Shown: positions 24,374 through 34,453 of the stretch, in pieces | Position numbering within the stretch: position 1 is the first letter of the stretch | Layout of the letters: each line of letters opens with the position of its first letter | From: Flavobacteriia bacterium | Lineage (GTDB): Bacteria; Bacteroidota; Bacteroidia; Flavobacteriales; Flavobacteriaceae | DNA: 34,453 nucleotides | Assembly (NCBI GenBank): GCA_002747695.1 | Contig: PDQD01000025.1 | Span: forward strand, 1 to 34,453 | Direction of reading: 5' to 3' | Program-made: the position numbers and the translations under genes | The notes under the pieces: generated by a model | Seen by the model: the letters and a program-made list of their open reading frames with translations, nothing else | Databases searched by the model: none | Told to the model about the DNA's origin: nothing

Positions 24374-24982
24374 CTAAATCATCCATCGTTTTAACTCGTT
24401 AAGGCTAAAGTGATAATTGACTACGACGCCTTTATGTTCCCCGTTGACGATGTCTCCTTTACCGGATTGACGCCTGAACCGGCGCTTGTGTTTATACTTG
24501 TTGTAAATAGTCTGTAGAACACGGCAATGCTGATAATAAAAATGCTGCTCATCAGGGTGCAACACGCAAGGTCTGTCGGTCAGAACCCAAAGAATGGCAA
24601 CAGGTATTTGTTCAGTTTTTTCAATCTTAAAATAACGTAATAAATCACTCAGATTAAGCGCCAAAGTCTCTGAAGGCACTAAGTCTGCTTGGGGCAAACG
24701 CTCTTTGACCATCATGAAAGTTCGCCTCTGGGCTTTGATTTCCAGATATGAGCGCAGCGAACCATCTTTGTGATAGATTTCAATATCCGGGTAACCGTCT
24801 TTGTGACTTTTAGCCGCTTGGTATCCGGTGTTGGTATTGATATAATCGATAATCATCTGTTCCTGCTCTTCAGCAAAAGCGACATCATCTTCAAACCGGT
24901 AATTGAGTTTACTCTTACCATCACATCTGGTAGGGCATTGTGTGCAGTCATAATGGTTGTCTGAGATTTTAATATAGCTCAT
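24374..24982 (-). CDS. Probable restriction endonuclease, PD-(D/E)XK fold
   Basis: The ATG at 24982 gives 202 aa and a sensible N-terminus (MSYIKISDNHYDC); a GTG at 25006 would add 8 residues. A nuclease core is readable: a helix (AEEQEQMIIDYINTNTG), then GYPDIEIYHKDGSLRSYLEIKAQRR, which contains the PD-(x)n-EXK signature (Pro65-Asp66 and Glu81-Ile-Lys83). Before it is a cysteine cluster CTQCPTRC (Cys13, 16, 20) that may bind zinc or an Fe-S cluster. The basic end (NKYKHKRRFRRQSGKG) could contact DNA. It lies about 120 bases behind an adenine methyltransferase on the same strand, the layout of a type II restriction-modification system. I do not recognise the specific family. Confidence 0.7.
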   Translation of the reverse strand: MSYIKISDNHYDCTQCPTRCDGKSKLNYRFEDDVAFAEEQEQMIIDYINTNTGYQAAKSHKDGYPDIEIYHKDGSLRSYLEIKAQRRTFMMVKERLPQADLVPSETLALNLSDLLRYFKIEKTEQIPVAILWVLTDRPCVLHPDEQHFYYQHCRVLQTIYNKYKHKRRFRRQSGKGDIVNGEHKGVVVNYHFSLNELKRWMI

Positions 24983-25104
24983 AGTTTGATGTTTTTTAGT
25001 CGCCACAACTCCCTGATGACAGATGCTTGCTTATAGAACTTTTCCGGCTATAAGGTTTTTCAACGCTAACCTGTCAACCAACCCGGCTAATTACCCTTTA
25101 TGAT

Positions 25105-26193
25105 TTAAGGTTCCAGAGCCTTGCGAAAGTCTTGTCTCAGATCGTCAATGGAGACCAACTGTCCTTGACGTTTGACGTGCCAATACGTCCACCCGTTATG
25201 ATTGATTTTGCCTAAAATCAAGGCAGACATTTTATGAATGGATAATGTTTTATCACCCAAAGACACATGACCGTTGGCGGTTAACCGTACAGCATTCTTA
25301 CCCGCTTTATCGTATAGTAACTCATCTGTTTGTAAATAGCCTGAAGCTATCAGTTTATCAACCCCAACTCTGGGTTGTTTTTTATCCGGTATATTGAGAT
25401 ACAAGTCATTGTTGTGATCCGGTGTTACCGATTCCAGCCTTTGTTCTGCAGCCCGGATATATTGTTGTTCCCGTTCTATACCTATATACTGTCTCAAGGT
25501 GTGTTTGGCAACTGCCGCCGTAGTACCTGTGCCCATAAACGGGTCTAATACTATTTGTCCGGGTTTGGAAGAAGATAAAATGACATAGGCTAATAATTGC
25601 TCAGGTTTTTGTGTGGAATGAATTTTTTGGCCATTCTCGTCTTTTAAGCGTTCGTTACCTATACAAATCCCTAAATTCCATACGCTTCGCATTTGTTTAC
25701 CGCCATTGAGTTGTTTCATGGTCTTATAGTTGAACGTATAACGGGCATTTTTATCTTTGCTACACCACAACAAGGTCTCATTAGCATTGGTAAAACGGGT
25801 GCCTTTAAAATTCGGTACCGGATTGTTTTTAGCCCAAACCACGTCATTGAGTATCCAAAACCCAAGATTTTGCATGATATAACCTATTCGGTAGATGTTT
25901 TGGAAAGCGCCAATCACCCAAATAGAACCATCGTCCTTTAAAATGCGTTTACATTCTGACAGCCATTGTTCACAGAAAGTGTCGTAAGCTTTGTAGCTGT
26001 CAAATTTATCCCAGGAATCTTCAACCCCACTGAATTTAGTCCCCTCAGCCCTGATTAATGCACCGTCGGTTTGCATGAAATAAGGCGGATCGGCAAAGAT
26101 AAGGTCAACAGATTGTGAAGGAATTTTTTTTAACTCTTCTACGGTATCACCACTGATGATGGTATTGGTTATGGATTCTATCTTGTACTTCAA
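25105..26193 (-). CDS. Beta-class N6-adenine DNA methyltransferase, CcrM/M.HinfI type
   Basis: Motif IV (ADPPYFMQ, DPPY at 35-38) precedes motif I (LDPFMGTGTTAAVAKHTLRQYIGIE, about 216-240), the beta-class order. TQKPEQLLAYVI is the usual motif X. The C-terminal domain of about 90 residues has LTANGHVSLGDKTLSIHKMSALI and NGWTYWHVKRQGQLVSIDDLR, the pattern I know from CcrM and M.HinfI, which methylate GANTC. The track start (TTG, 26217) lies inside a promoter-like box. The in-frame TTG at 26193, giving 362 aa, sits about 15 bases after the expected transcription start and fits the family N-terminus better. No ATG is available. A PD-(D/E)XK protein follows on the same strand. Confidence 0.9.
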   Translation of the reverse strand: MKYKIESITNTIISGDTVEELKKIPSQSVDLIFADPPYFMQTDGALIRAEGTKFSGVEDSWDKFDSYKAYDTFCEQWLSECKRILKDDGSIWVIGAFQNIYRIGYIMQNLGFWILNDVVWAKNNPVPNFKGTRFTNANETLLWCSKDKNARYTFNYKTMKQLNGGKQMRSVWNLGICIGNERLKDENGQKIHSTQKPEQLLAYVILSSSKPGQIVLDPFMGTGTTAAVAKHTLRQYIGIEREQQYIRAAEQRLESVTPDHNNDLYLNIPDKKQPRVGVDKLIASGYLQTDELLYDKAGKNAVRLTANGHVSLGDKTLSIHKMSALILGKINHNGWTYWHVKRQGQLVSIDDLRQDFRKALEP

Positions 26194-26214
26194 GGTCTGA
26201 AAAAAATTAAAAGT

Positions 26215-26222
26215 CAAATTTA
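26215..26222 (-). promoter_or_regulatory. Candidate -7 box for the methyltransferase
   Basis: The minus strand reads TAAATTTG, an exact TAnnTTTG, just upstream of the preferred TTG start. No -33 TTG is visible at normal spacing. Confidence 0.35.
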
Positions 26223-26304
26223 AGCAATTTGAGGTATAAAGAAAGCCGTTCGATAAATTTCCTTAGGCGAATTCAAAGGAATATTATACAACATGAGTAG
26301 TATC

Positions 26305-26334
26305 AAAAAAAAAGCCCCGATTTCTGTCGGGGCT
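26305..26334 (-). terminator. Intrinsic terminator after yidC
   Basis: On the minus strand an 8-bp GC-rich stem (AGCCCCGA / TCGGGGCT) with a six-base loop is followed by T9, 12 bases after the yidC stop. It is a textbook terminator. Confidence 0.93.
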
Positions 26335-26345
26335 GGTGAAAAATA

Positions 26346-28280
26346 TTATTTTTTCATTCTCTTTTGGCGTTCTTGCTGCTCCTGAGCTTGTTTCATGGCT
26401 TCGTCCAAACGTTGTCTGAAAGCACTTTTCTTACGGTTTGGAGCTTCTGCTTTTTTCTTTTGAACCAAAGCATGAACTTTATCTTCATCTATCACATATT
26501 CTTTAATGACAAACATTATGGCAATAGTCAACAGGTTGGAGATAAAGTAATACAAACTCAAACCACTACCATACATATTAAAGAAGAATAACATCATGAT
26601 GGGGGAGATATAGAGCATCACTTTCATCATCTGTTGCATATCCGGCATACCTTCTTGTTGGGGCGGTTGCATATTGGCTTGTTGGCTTTGTGACATTTTC
26701 ATATAAAAGAAAATAGCAATAGACGCCAATAGCGGGAACAGACTCACGTGGTCGCCGTAAATTGGAATTTTAAAAGGTAATTTTAATACACTGTCATAAG
26801 ATGATAAATCGTCTGCCCATAAAAAGCTTTTTTGTCTCAGGTCAAAATTAGCAGGGAAGAACCTGAATAAGGCAAAGAATACAGGCATCTGCAAGAGTGC
26901 GGGAATACAACCCGACAACATGCTGACCCCGGCTTTATTTTGAAGTGCCATGGTTTCTTGTTGGCGTTTCATGGCATTTTCTTTACCCGGATATTTGGCG
27001 TTGATTTCTTCCATTTCCGGTCTTAACACCTTCATTTTGGCACTGGACAGATAAGATTTATAAACCAATGGTGACATAAGAATACGTACAACAATGGTCA
27101 TTAGAATGATAATCAATCCATAACTGCCAATAATGCTTTTCAATCCGTTGAATACAGGAATAAATAAGTACTTATTGATCCAGCGGAAAATTCCCCAACC
27201 CATATTGACAGAACGTTCAAAATGCTTGCCTTCATAGGTTTTTAAGACATTGTAATCTGACGGGCCGAAATAAAACTGCCAGTTTTCGTTGAGATTACCG
27301 TTGTTGGCGGTCAAAGGTATTGTCGATTGAAACGCTTTGGTGAACAGGGTGTCTTTATCTTCGTCTTCAACCATATTTTCAACAACTACATTTATCTTTT
27401 TAAAGGGTTTATCTGTAGTTAAAATTGAATTAAAGAATTGCTGTCTGTAAGAAATCCAGGTAACCTCTTCTATGGTTTTTTCTTTGTCTTTTTTGGCAGA
27501 CGTAACTTCTTTATAGTCATCACCGTCAAAACGGTAATTCAAAGTCGTGTATTGGTTCTCATACCTGATGCTTTTTTCTGTATGAAAGGCTTTTAAATCC
27601 CAATTGAAATTGACCGGTTGGCTGGTGTTGATCACTTGTTCCAGTCCCTGAGAACGGATGTCAAAGTCTATCAGATAATCTGATGGTTTCAGTGTATAAA
27701 TGTATTCCAGATACTGCGTAGGGGATACTTTTAACTTCATTGATAAAGACTGGAAACCATCCTTTTCTGTTAATTGCGGTTGGAAAAACAAGCCATTGGT
27801 GTTGAGTGTTTTTTGACCTGTTGTCGCTATTTGTAAGTTAAGGTTGGCATTACCTTCATTGATCAGGTACATCGGTTTTCCATCATAGGTGTTGAATTTT
27901 TTGAGTAATAAAGAAGTAATCTGCCCCCCTTTATTACTAACGCCTATTTTCAGCACGTCATTCTCTATATAGGTGGTGTTTTCCTGAGCTGAAGGTAGCT
28001 GAGCACTGTAAGCAAAAACGCCCAATTGATTCCTAAGGTCTTTGTTGATTAAAGAATCGGTTACAATTGTCTCCGGCTGATGATTGACTTGTGCTGAAGA
28101 GTCTAAGACCTTTGTGCCGGCTTGGGCTTTTTGAATGCTATCGGCAATGTGTTGCTCTTCCTGTTGTTTTATTTGTGCCTCTTGTGTTTTTTTGGTTTGA
28201 TTGAAAAACATCCACATGATGATGGCTCCCATCAATATAAATCCAAGTAAACTATTGACATCAAATTTTTTCTGCTCCAT
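26346..28280 (-). CDS. yidC: Membrane protein insertase YidC
   Basis: This 644-aa protein has the Gram-negative YidC layout: an N-terminal membrane segment (LLGFILMGAIIMWMFF), a large periplasmic beta domain (about 90-350), then the five-segment insertase core. The core starts at WINKYLFIPVFNGLKSIIGSYGLIIILMTIVVRILMSPLVYKSYLSSAKMKVLRPEM, with the hydrophilic-groove arginine in VRILMSPL and the motif ISPIMMLFFFNMYGSGLSLYYFISNLLTI near the end. The basic tail (KKAEAPNRKKSAFRQRLDEAMKQAQEQQERQKRMKK) can contact ribosomes. It inserts inner-membrane proteins alone or with SecYEG. It lies downstream of pyrG, as in many Bacteroidota, and has its own promoter-like box. Confidence 0.97.
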   Translation of the reverse strand: MEQKKFDVNSLLGFILMGAIIMWMFFNQTKKTQEAQIKQQEEQHIADSIQKAQAGTKVLDSSAQVNHQPETIVTDSLINKDLRNQLGVFAYSAQLPSAQENTTYIENDVLKIGVSNKGGQITSLLLKKFNTYDGKPMYLINEGNANLNLQIATTGQKTLNTNGLFFQPQLTEKDGFQSLSMKLKVSPTQYLEYIYTLKPSDYLIDFDIRSQGLEQVINTSQPVNFNWDLKAFHTEKSIRYENQYTTLNYRFDGDDYKEVTSAKKDKEKTIEEVTWISYRQQFFNSILTTDKPFKKINVVVENMVEDEDKDTLFTKAFQSTIPLTANNGNLNENWQFYFGPSDYNVLKTYEGKHFERSVNMGWGIFRWINKYLFIPVFNGLKSIIGSYGLIIILMTIVVRILMSPLVYKSYLSSAKMKVLRPEMEEINAKYPGKENAMKRQQETMALQNKAGVSMLSGCIPALLQMPVFFALFRFFPANFDLRQKSFLWADDLSSYDSVLKLPFKIPIYGDHVSLFPLLASIAIFFYMKMSQSQQANMQPPQQEGMPDMQQMMKVMLYISPIMMLFFFNMYGSGLSLYYFISNLLTIAIMFVIKEYVIDEDKVHALVQKKKAEAPNRKKSAFRQRLDEAMKQAQEQQERQKRMKK

Positions 28281-28315
28281 AAGTCCTTATTGGTGTTTTA
28301 AAAAATTAAAGGTTA

Positions 28316-28323
28316 CAAAAATA
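28316..28323 (-). promoter_or_regulatory. Candidate -7 box for yidC
   Basis: The minus strand reads TATTTTTG, ending 35 bases before the yidC ATG. No good -33 TTG is visible. It suggests yidC can be transcribed separately from pyrG. Confidence 0.4.
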
Positions 28324-28511
28324 GTAAAAATAAGGCATGTATCTGCCTGTGTTTGCTAAATTGCCGTTAAATGTAGTTTACGCGTAGCATCTGTGTCATT
28401 GCCAATCCGGTATTTCACTGGTAGCCATAGTAAACGTGTGTTGAAGTACGACCAAACAGCGCCATCTGTATTGAGATTGAATGTATAGTTTTTAAACTGT
28501 TGATTTCAACC

Positions 28512-31154
<2,643 letters not shown>

Positions 31155-31278
31155 CGTGTTTTGTATTGTTGATTTAGGTTTATTATTCTCTTATTCAACT
31201 GTTTAAGGTGTTTTGTTTGTGTGCTATCGGTGTTTACTTGCTTAAATTTACTGTTAAAAAAAATACAATTTAGTAACA

Positions 31279-31307
31279 TTGGATTAACATAGCCTTTAAT
31301 ATTTTTG
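31279..31307 (+). promoter_or_regulatory. Promoter for the phosphate transporter gene
   Basis: TTG (31279-31281), an 18-base spacer and TATTTTTG (31300-31307) match the Bacteroidota -33/-7 consensus. The -7 box ends 26 bases before the ATG at 31334. Confidence 0.62.
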
Positions 31308-31333
31308 CATTGACTAATTAAAATTACTCAGAC

Positions 31334-33595
31334 ATGAATGATATTTATATTTTGATGCTCGTTGCTTTAGGCGTTTTGGCTATTTTAGATTTGGTGGTAG
31401 GGGTTAGTAATGATGCGGTTAACTTTTTAAATTCTGCTATTGGTTCAAAAGCATTGAAGTACAGAAATATTATGATTATTGCCAGTATAGGTATATTTCT
31501 GGGAGCGGCAACTTCCAGTGGTATGATGGAAGTGGCAAGGAAAGGTATTTTTGTGCCCGGAGAGTTCTACTTCAATGAATTGATGTATATTTTTATGGCG
31601 GTTATGATAACCGATATATTACTGCTGGATGTCTTTAATACGCTGGGGATGCCTACATCAACGACGGTGTCTATTGTGTTTGAGTTATTGGGTGCAGCGG
31701 TTATTATGGCATTTATAAAAGTGTCCGTCAATGATGCGGAAACCCTGTCAGATCTGGGTAAATATATTAATTCCGGTAAAGCTCTGGAGATTATTCTGGG
31801 TATCTTTCTTTCGGTGGTCGTAGCCTTTACCGTGGGGGCTATTGTGATGTTTTTCTCCCGTTTGGTCTATTCCTACGGTTTTCAGACCAGAAGTAAGTTA
31901 TTACAAGCTATTTTTGCAGGTTTAGCCATTACAGCTATCGTCTATTTTATCATTATAAAAGGTATCAAAGGAAGTTCATTATATGTTTCTTTAAAAGATG
32001 TGATGGATAATTATCAGTTTGTGATTTTGCTTGGAAGCTTTGTTTTTTGGACTTTGTTGGGGTATATAACACTACTTTTAACCAAAGTCAATTTGCTTAA
32101 AATTATTATAGGCTTAGGTACATTTTCTCTGGCATTGGCTTTTGCCGGTAATGACTTGGTCAATTTTATAGGGGTGCCTATTACAGCATTGGATTCATAT
32201 TTTATTTTAGAGGAATCCGGGTCTTTGGCGACTGAGCTTAAAATGACGGCACTGTCCGGTAAAGTACCAACGAATACTTACCTCTTATTGTTAGCAGGTG
32301 GTATTATGGTGGTTACTTTATGGTTGTCTAAAAAAGCCAAAAAAGTAACTGAAACAGAGATTAACTTAGCGCGTCAGACAGAAGGGGCAGAGCGTTTTCA
32401 TCCTAATGACCTTTCAAGAGTAGTGGTACGTGCGGCTAATGCATTTAATAATACAGTTGAAAAAATATTCCCTAAATCCTGGATCAAATACGTCGATAGT
32501 AGATTTCAGAAGCCTGTGATTGATTTGCCACTGGATAAAAAACACAATATGCCTGCCTTTGATATGGTCAGAGCTTCGGTTAATATGGTGATGGCGGCAA
32601 TTCTTATTTCTATTGCTACATCCATGAAATTACCATTGTCGACTACTTATGTTACATTTATGGTAGCCATGGGTACTTCCCTGGCAGACCGGGCATGGGG
32701 CTTGGAGAGTGCCGTTTACAGGGTTGCCGGTGTGTTTAATGTTATAGGCGGCTGGTTTTTGACCGCTATTATAGCTTTTATTGTTTCAGGAACCTTTGTC
32801 TATATCATTTATCTGGGTAAAATAACAGCTGTAGCCTTGTTGCTTATTCTGGTCTTTGGAATTATTTTCAAAAATTTCATCAACTTTAAAAACAAAGAAA
32901 AAGAAAAACGGGAGCAGAAGAACTATGATTACGCATTAAACAAAAGCGTAAAACAGGTTATAGATGAAAGTTCAGATAAAATTTCAGAAGTCGTCAAGCG
33001 GGTAAGAAAATTGTATGCCAATGTATATATAGATTTAAGTGCGCATGACCTCAACAAACTTAAAAAGAACAAAAAACACGTCGATAAACTGGAAACAGAA
33101 GTAGAAAGGCTGGAAAGTGAGCTGTTCTATTATATCAAATCTATTGATGATGATCCATCATTGAGAGGTAGTAAGTTCTATATATTGATTTTGAGGTATA
33201 TTCAGGATATTTCTCAGTCTATTAATTATATATCAACGGCGAGTTATAATCACGTTAATAATAACCACAAGAAACTTAAATCGTCTCAATTAGCTGATTT
33301 GCAGAAGATACAGACTGAATTGGATGATATGTTATTGGCGATTGAAGATATTTTCCAGAGTCAGGAGTTTGCGAAACTGGATATTTTACTGGTCGAGAAA
33401 ACAAGTTTGTTCACTTATATTGAAGACTTAATCAATAATCAGGTGAAACGTATAAGAGTAGAAGAAACCAGTCCAAAGAATGCCAAACTTTATTTCAGTA
33501 TATTGTTAGAAACCAAAGATCTGGTCGATGCTTTCTTAAAAATGATTGAGCTCTTTACCAACTTTAAAAAAGTGGAGAGTGAAAGGCTAAGATAG
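31334..33595 (+). CDS. pit: PiT-family inorganic phosphate transporter with C-terminal PhoU-like region
   Basis: This 753-aa protein has the two inverted PiT signature repeats: LVVGVSNDAVNFLNSAIGSKAL near residue 22 and AFAGNDLVNFIGVPITALDSY near 276. About eleven membrane segments are visible, including GMPTSTTVSIVFELLGAA and MKLPLSTTYVTFMVAMGTSLADRAW. PiT proteins import metal-phosphate by cation symport. After the last membrane segment (about 510-525), roughly 230 hydrophilic helical residues follow (KSVKQVIDESSDKISEVVKRVRKLYANVY...LETEVERLESELFYYIKSID...YIQDISQSINYISTASYNHV), which look like a PhoU-type three-helix bundle. In many bacteria PiT is paired with a separate PhoU-like DUF47 protein; here it seems fused. 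The promoter upstream is good. Confidence 0.93.
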   Translation: MNDIYILMLVALGVLAILDLVVGVSNDAVNFLNSAIGSKALKYRNIMIIASIGIFLGAATSSGMMEVARKGIFVPGEFYFNELMYIFMAVMITDILLLDVFNTLGMPTSTTVSIVFELLGAAVIMAFIKVSVNDAETLSDLGKYINSGKALEIILGIFLSVVVAFTVGAIVMFFSRLVYSYGFQTRSKLLQAIFAGLAITAIVYFIIIKGIKGSSLYVSLKDVMDNYQFVILLGSFVFWTLLGYITLLLTKVNLLKIIIGLGTFSLALAFAGNDLVNFIGVPITALDSYFILEESGSLATELKMTALSGKVPTNTYLLLLAGGIMVVTLWLSKKAKKVTETEINLARQTEGAERFHPNDLSRVVVRAANAFNNTVEKIFPKSWIKYVDSRFQKPVIDLPLDKKHNMPAFDMVRASVNMVMAAILISIATSMKLPLSTTYVTFMVAMGTSLADRAWGLESAVYRVAGVFNVIGGWFLTAIIAFIVSGTFVYIIYLGKITAVALLLILVFGIIFKNFINFKNKEKEKREQKNYDYALNKSVKQVIDESSDKISEVVKRVRKLYANVYIDLSAHDLNKLKKNKKHVDKLETEVERLESELFYYIKSIDDDPSLRGSKFYILILRYIQDISQSINYISTASYNHVNNNHKKLKSSQLADLQKIQTELDDMLLAIEDIFQSQEFAKLDILLVEKTSLFTYIEDLINNQVKRIRVEETSPKNAKLYFSILLETKDLVDAFLKMIELFTNFKKVESERLR

Positions 33596-33659
33596 GCTTC
33601 AAGTGGTTGCGGCTTTGGGTTTGATAGGATATTATATACGCTTATTAAAGTAGAAGTTT

Positions 33660-33667
33660 TATTTTTG
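33660..33667 (+). promoter_or_regulatory. Candidate -7 box for manA
   Basis: TATTTTTG ends 19 bases before the TTG start at 33687. No TTG at -33 spacing is visible. Confidence 0.4.
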
Positions 33668-33686
33668 TGGTCAAAATTATAAGGTA

Positions 33687-34453
33687 TTGTCACAGTTATA
33701 TCCATTAAAATTTACACCCATACAGCAAGAAAAAATATGGGGCGGTACATTATTGAATAGTGTATTGCATAAACAACCGGTGAGTAATTCTGTAGGTGAA
33801 AGTTGGGAGGTTTCTGCCATAGAAGGTTTTGTGTCCGTAGTGTCCAATGGCGCTATGAAAGGCAAAAGCTTGCAGGACATTCTTGATGAATATCCCAAGG
33901 AATTATTAGGTCAAAAGGTTTATAAAAAATACAACAAAACATTTCCCTTGTTAATCAAGTTTATTGATGCCCGTGAGGATTTGAGTGTACAGTTGCATCC
34001 TGATGATGTTCTGGCGCAACAACGGCACAACAGTCTGGGGAAAGAGGAAATGTGGTATATTGTTCAGGCGGATAAGGACAGCAAACTCTATTTGGGGTTC
34101 AATCAGGAGCTCAACAAAGCAACATTGCTGGAACATATCCAAAACAAAACATTGCCGGGTGTTTTGCATCAACAACCGGTGACAGCCGGTGATGTGTTTC
34201 ATATTACCCCCGGCTTGGTACATAGTATAGGTGGTGGTATTCTACTGGCAGAAATACAGCAGAGTAGCGATGTTACTTACAGACTTTATGATTGGGACAG
34301 AACTGATGATCAAGGAAAATCCAGAACTTTACACATAGAAGAATCGCTGGATGCGATAGATTATGATTATCATAAATCACCAAAAATCCCTTATGAAATT
34401 GTCCAAAACAGGTCAAAAACATTGGTTGACGGTGATTATTTTAAGACTGACAT
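33687..34453 (+). CDS. manA: Mannose-6-phosphate isomerase, class I (3'-truncated by window edge)
   Basis: This gene is missing from the ORF track because it runs off the end without a stop. The frame is open from 33654 but has no ATG before the conserved region. The TTG at 33687 gives MSQLYPLKFTPIQQEKIWGG, the usual N-terminus of flavobacterial type I PMI. Zinc and active-site motifs are DLSVQLHPDD (Gln, His), GKEEMWYI (Glu) and GDVFHITPGLVHSIGGGILLAEIQQSSDVTYRLYDW (His and substrate Arg). It interconverts mannose 6-phosphate and fructose 6-phosphate in the cytoplasm. About 255 residues of an expected 310-320 are present. It may also be called phosphoheptose or GDP-mannose pathway isomerase by some pipelines. 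Confidence 0.93.
   Translation, partial: MSQLYPLKFTPIQQEKIWGGTLLNSVLHKQPVSNSVGESWEVSAIEGFVSVVSNGAMKGKSLQDILDEYPKELLGQKVYKKYNKTFPLLIKFIDAREDLSVQLHPDDVLAQQRHNSLGKEEMWYIVQADKDSKLYLGFNQELNKATLLEHIQNKTLPGVLHQQPVTAGDVFHITPGLVHSIGGGILLAEIQQSSDVTYRLYDWDRTDDQGKSRTLHIEESLDAIDYDYHKSPKIPYEIVQNRSKTLVDGDYFKTD

Overview
The window looks like ordinary chromosome from a member of the Bacteroidota, most probably a flavobacterium. The evidence is AT-rich DNA, many upstream boxes of the Bacteroidota -7 form TAnnTTTG, weak ribosome binding sites, a T9SS C-terminal sorting domain, a type III glutamine synthetase, a short flavobacterial-type arginine decarboxylase, and families typical of the group (DUF349 repeat protein, DUF6495-like protein, ftsK-lolA and pyrG/yidC pairs). 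I see no rRNA, tRNA, CRISPR array, insertion sequence or prophage.

Layout. 1-2.9 kb: 3' end of tsaE, then a tight ald / DUF4258-like / sirtuin group. 3.1-5.2 kb: a large DUF349 repeat protein ending at a strong bidirectional terminator. 5.3-8.3 kb (minus): ftsK and lolA. 8.3-9.4 kb: smpB and maf, divergent from ftsK. 9.4-11.8 kb (minus): pckA overlapping a metallophosphoesterase. 12.1-14.8 kb: type III glutamine synthetase, then a NifX/NifB-like small protein with a natural His6 and Cys/Gly tail. 15.0-18.2 kb: pyrR, pyrB, a STAS-like protein, a miniature T9SS-sorted protein and ribonuclease Z, closely packed. 18.4-19.3 kb: a membrane-anchored endonuclease/exonuclease/phosphatase-fold protein.

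19.5-23.3 kb (minus): a polyamine operon, speA-speB-deoxyhypusine synthase-like-acidic protein, which would take arginine through agmatine to putrescine and then to an unproven aminobutyl- or aminopropyl-transfer step. 23.3-26.2 kb: a 549-base gap, a DUF6495-like gene, and a minus-strand pair that looks like a type II restriction-modification system (PD-(D/E)XK nuclease plus a CcrM/HinfI-type adenine methyltransferase, predicted target GANTC). 26.3-30.1 kb (minus): yidC and pyrG. 30.3-34.5 kb: an EamA transporter, a phosphate transporter with a fused PhoU-like tail, and the 5' part of a class I mannose-6-phosphate isomerase cut by the window end.

Most genes are core metabolism or housekeeping. 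The parts most worth a second look are the His/Cys-tailed NifX-like protein, the candidate GANTC restriction-modification pair, the polyamine operon with an altered deoxyhypusine synthase homologue, and the almost cargo-free T9SS protein inside a pyrimidine/RNase Z operon. All functions were assigned by reading motifs; no database search was run.
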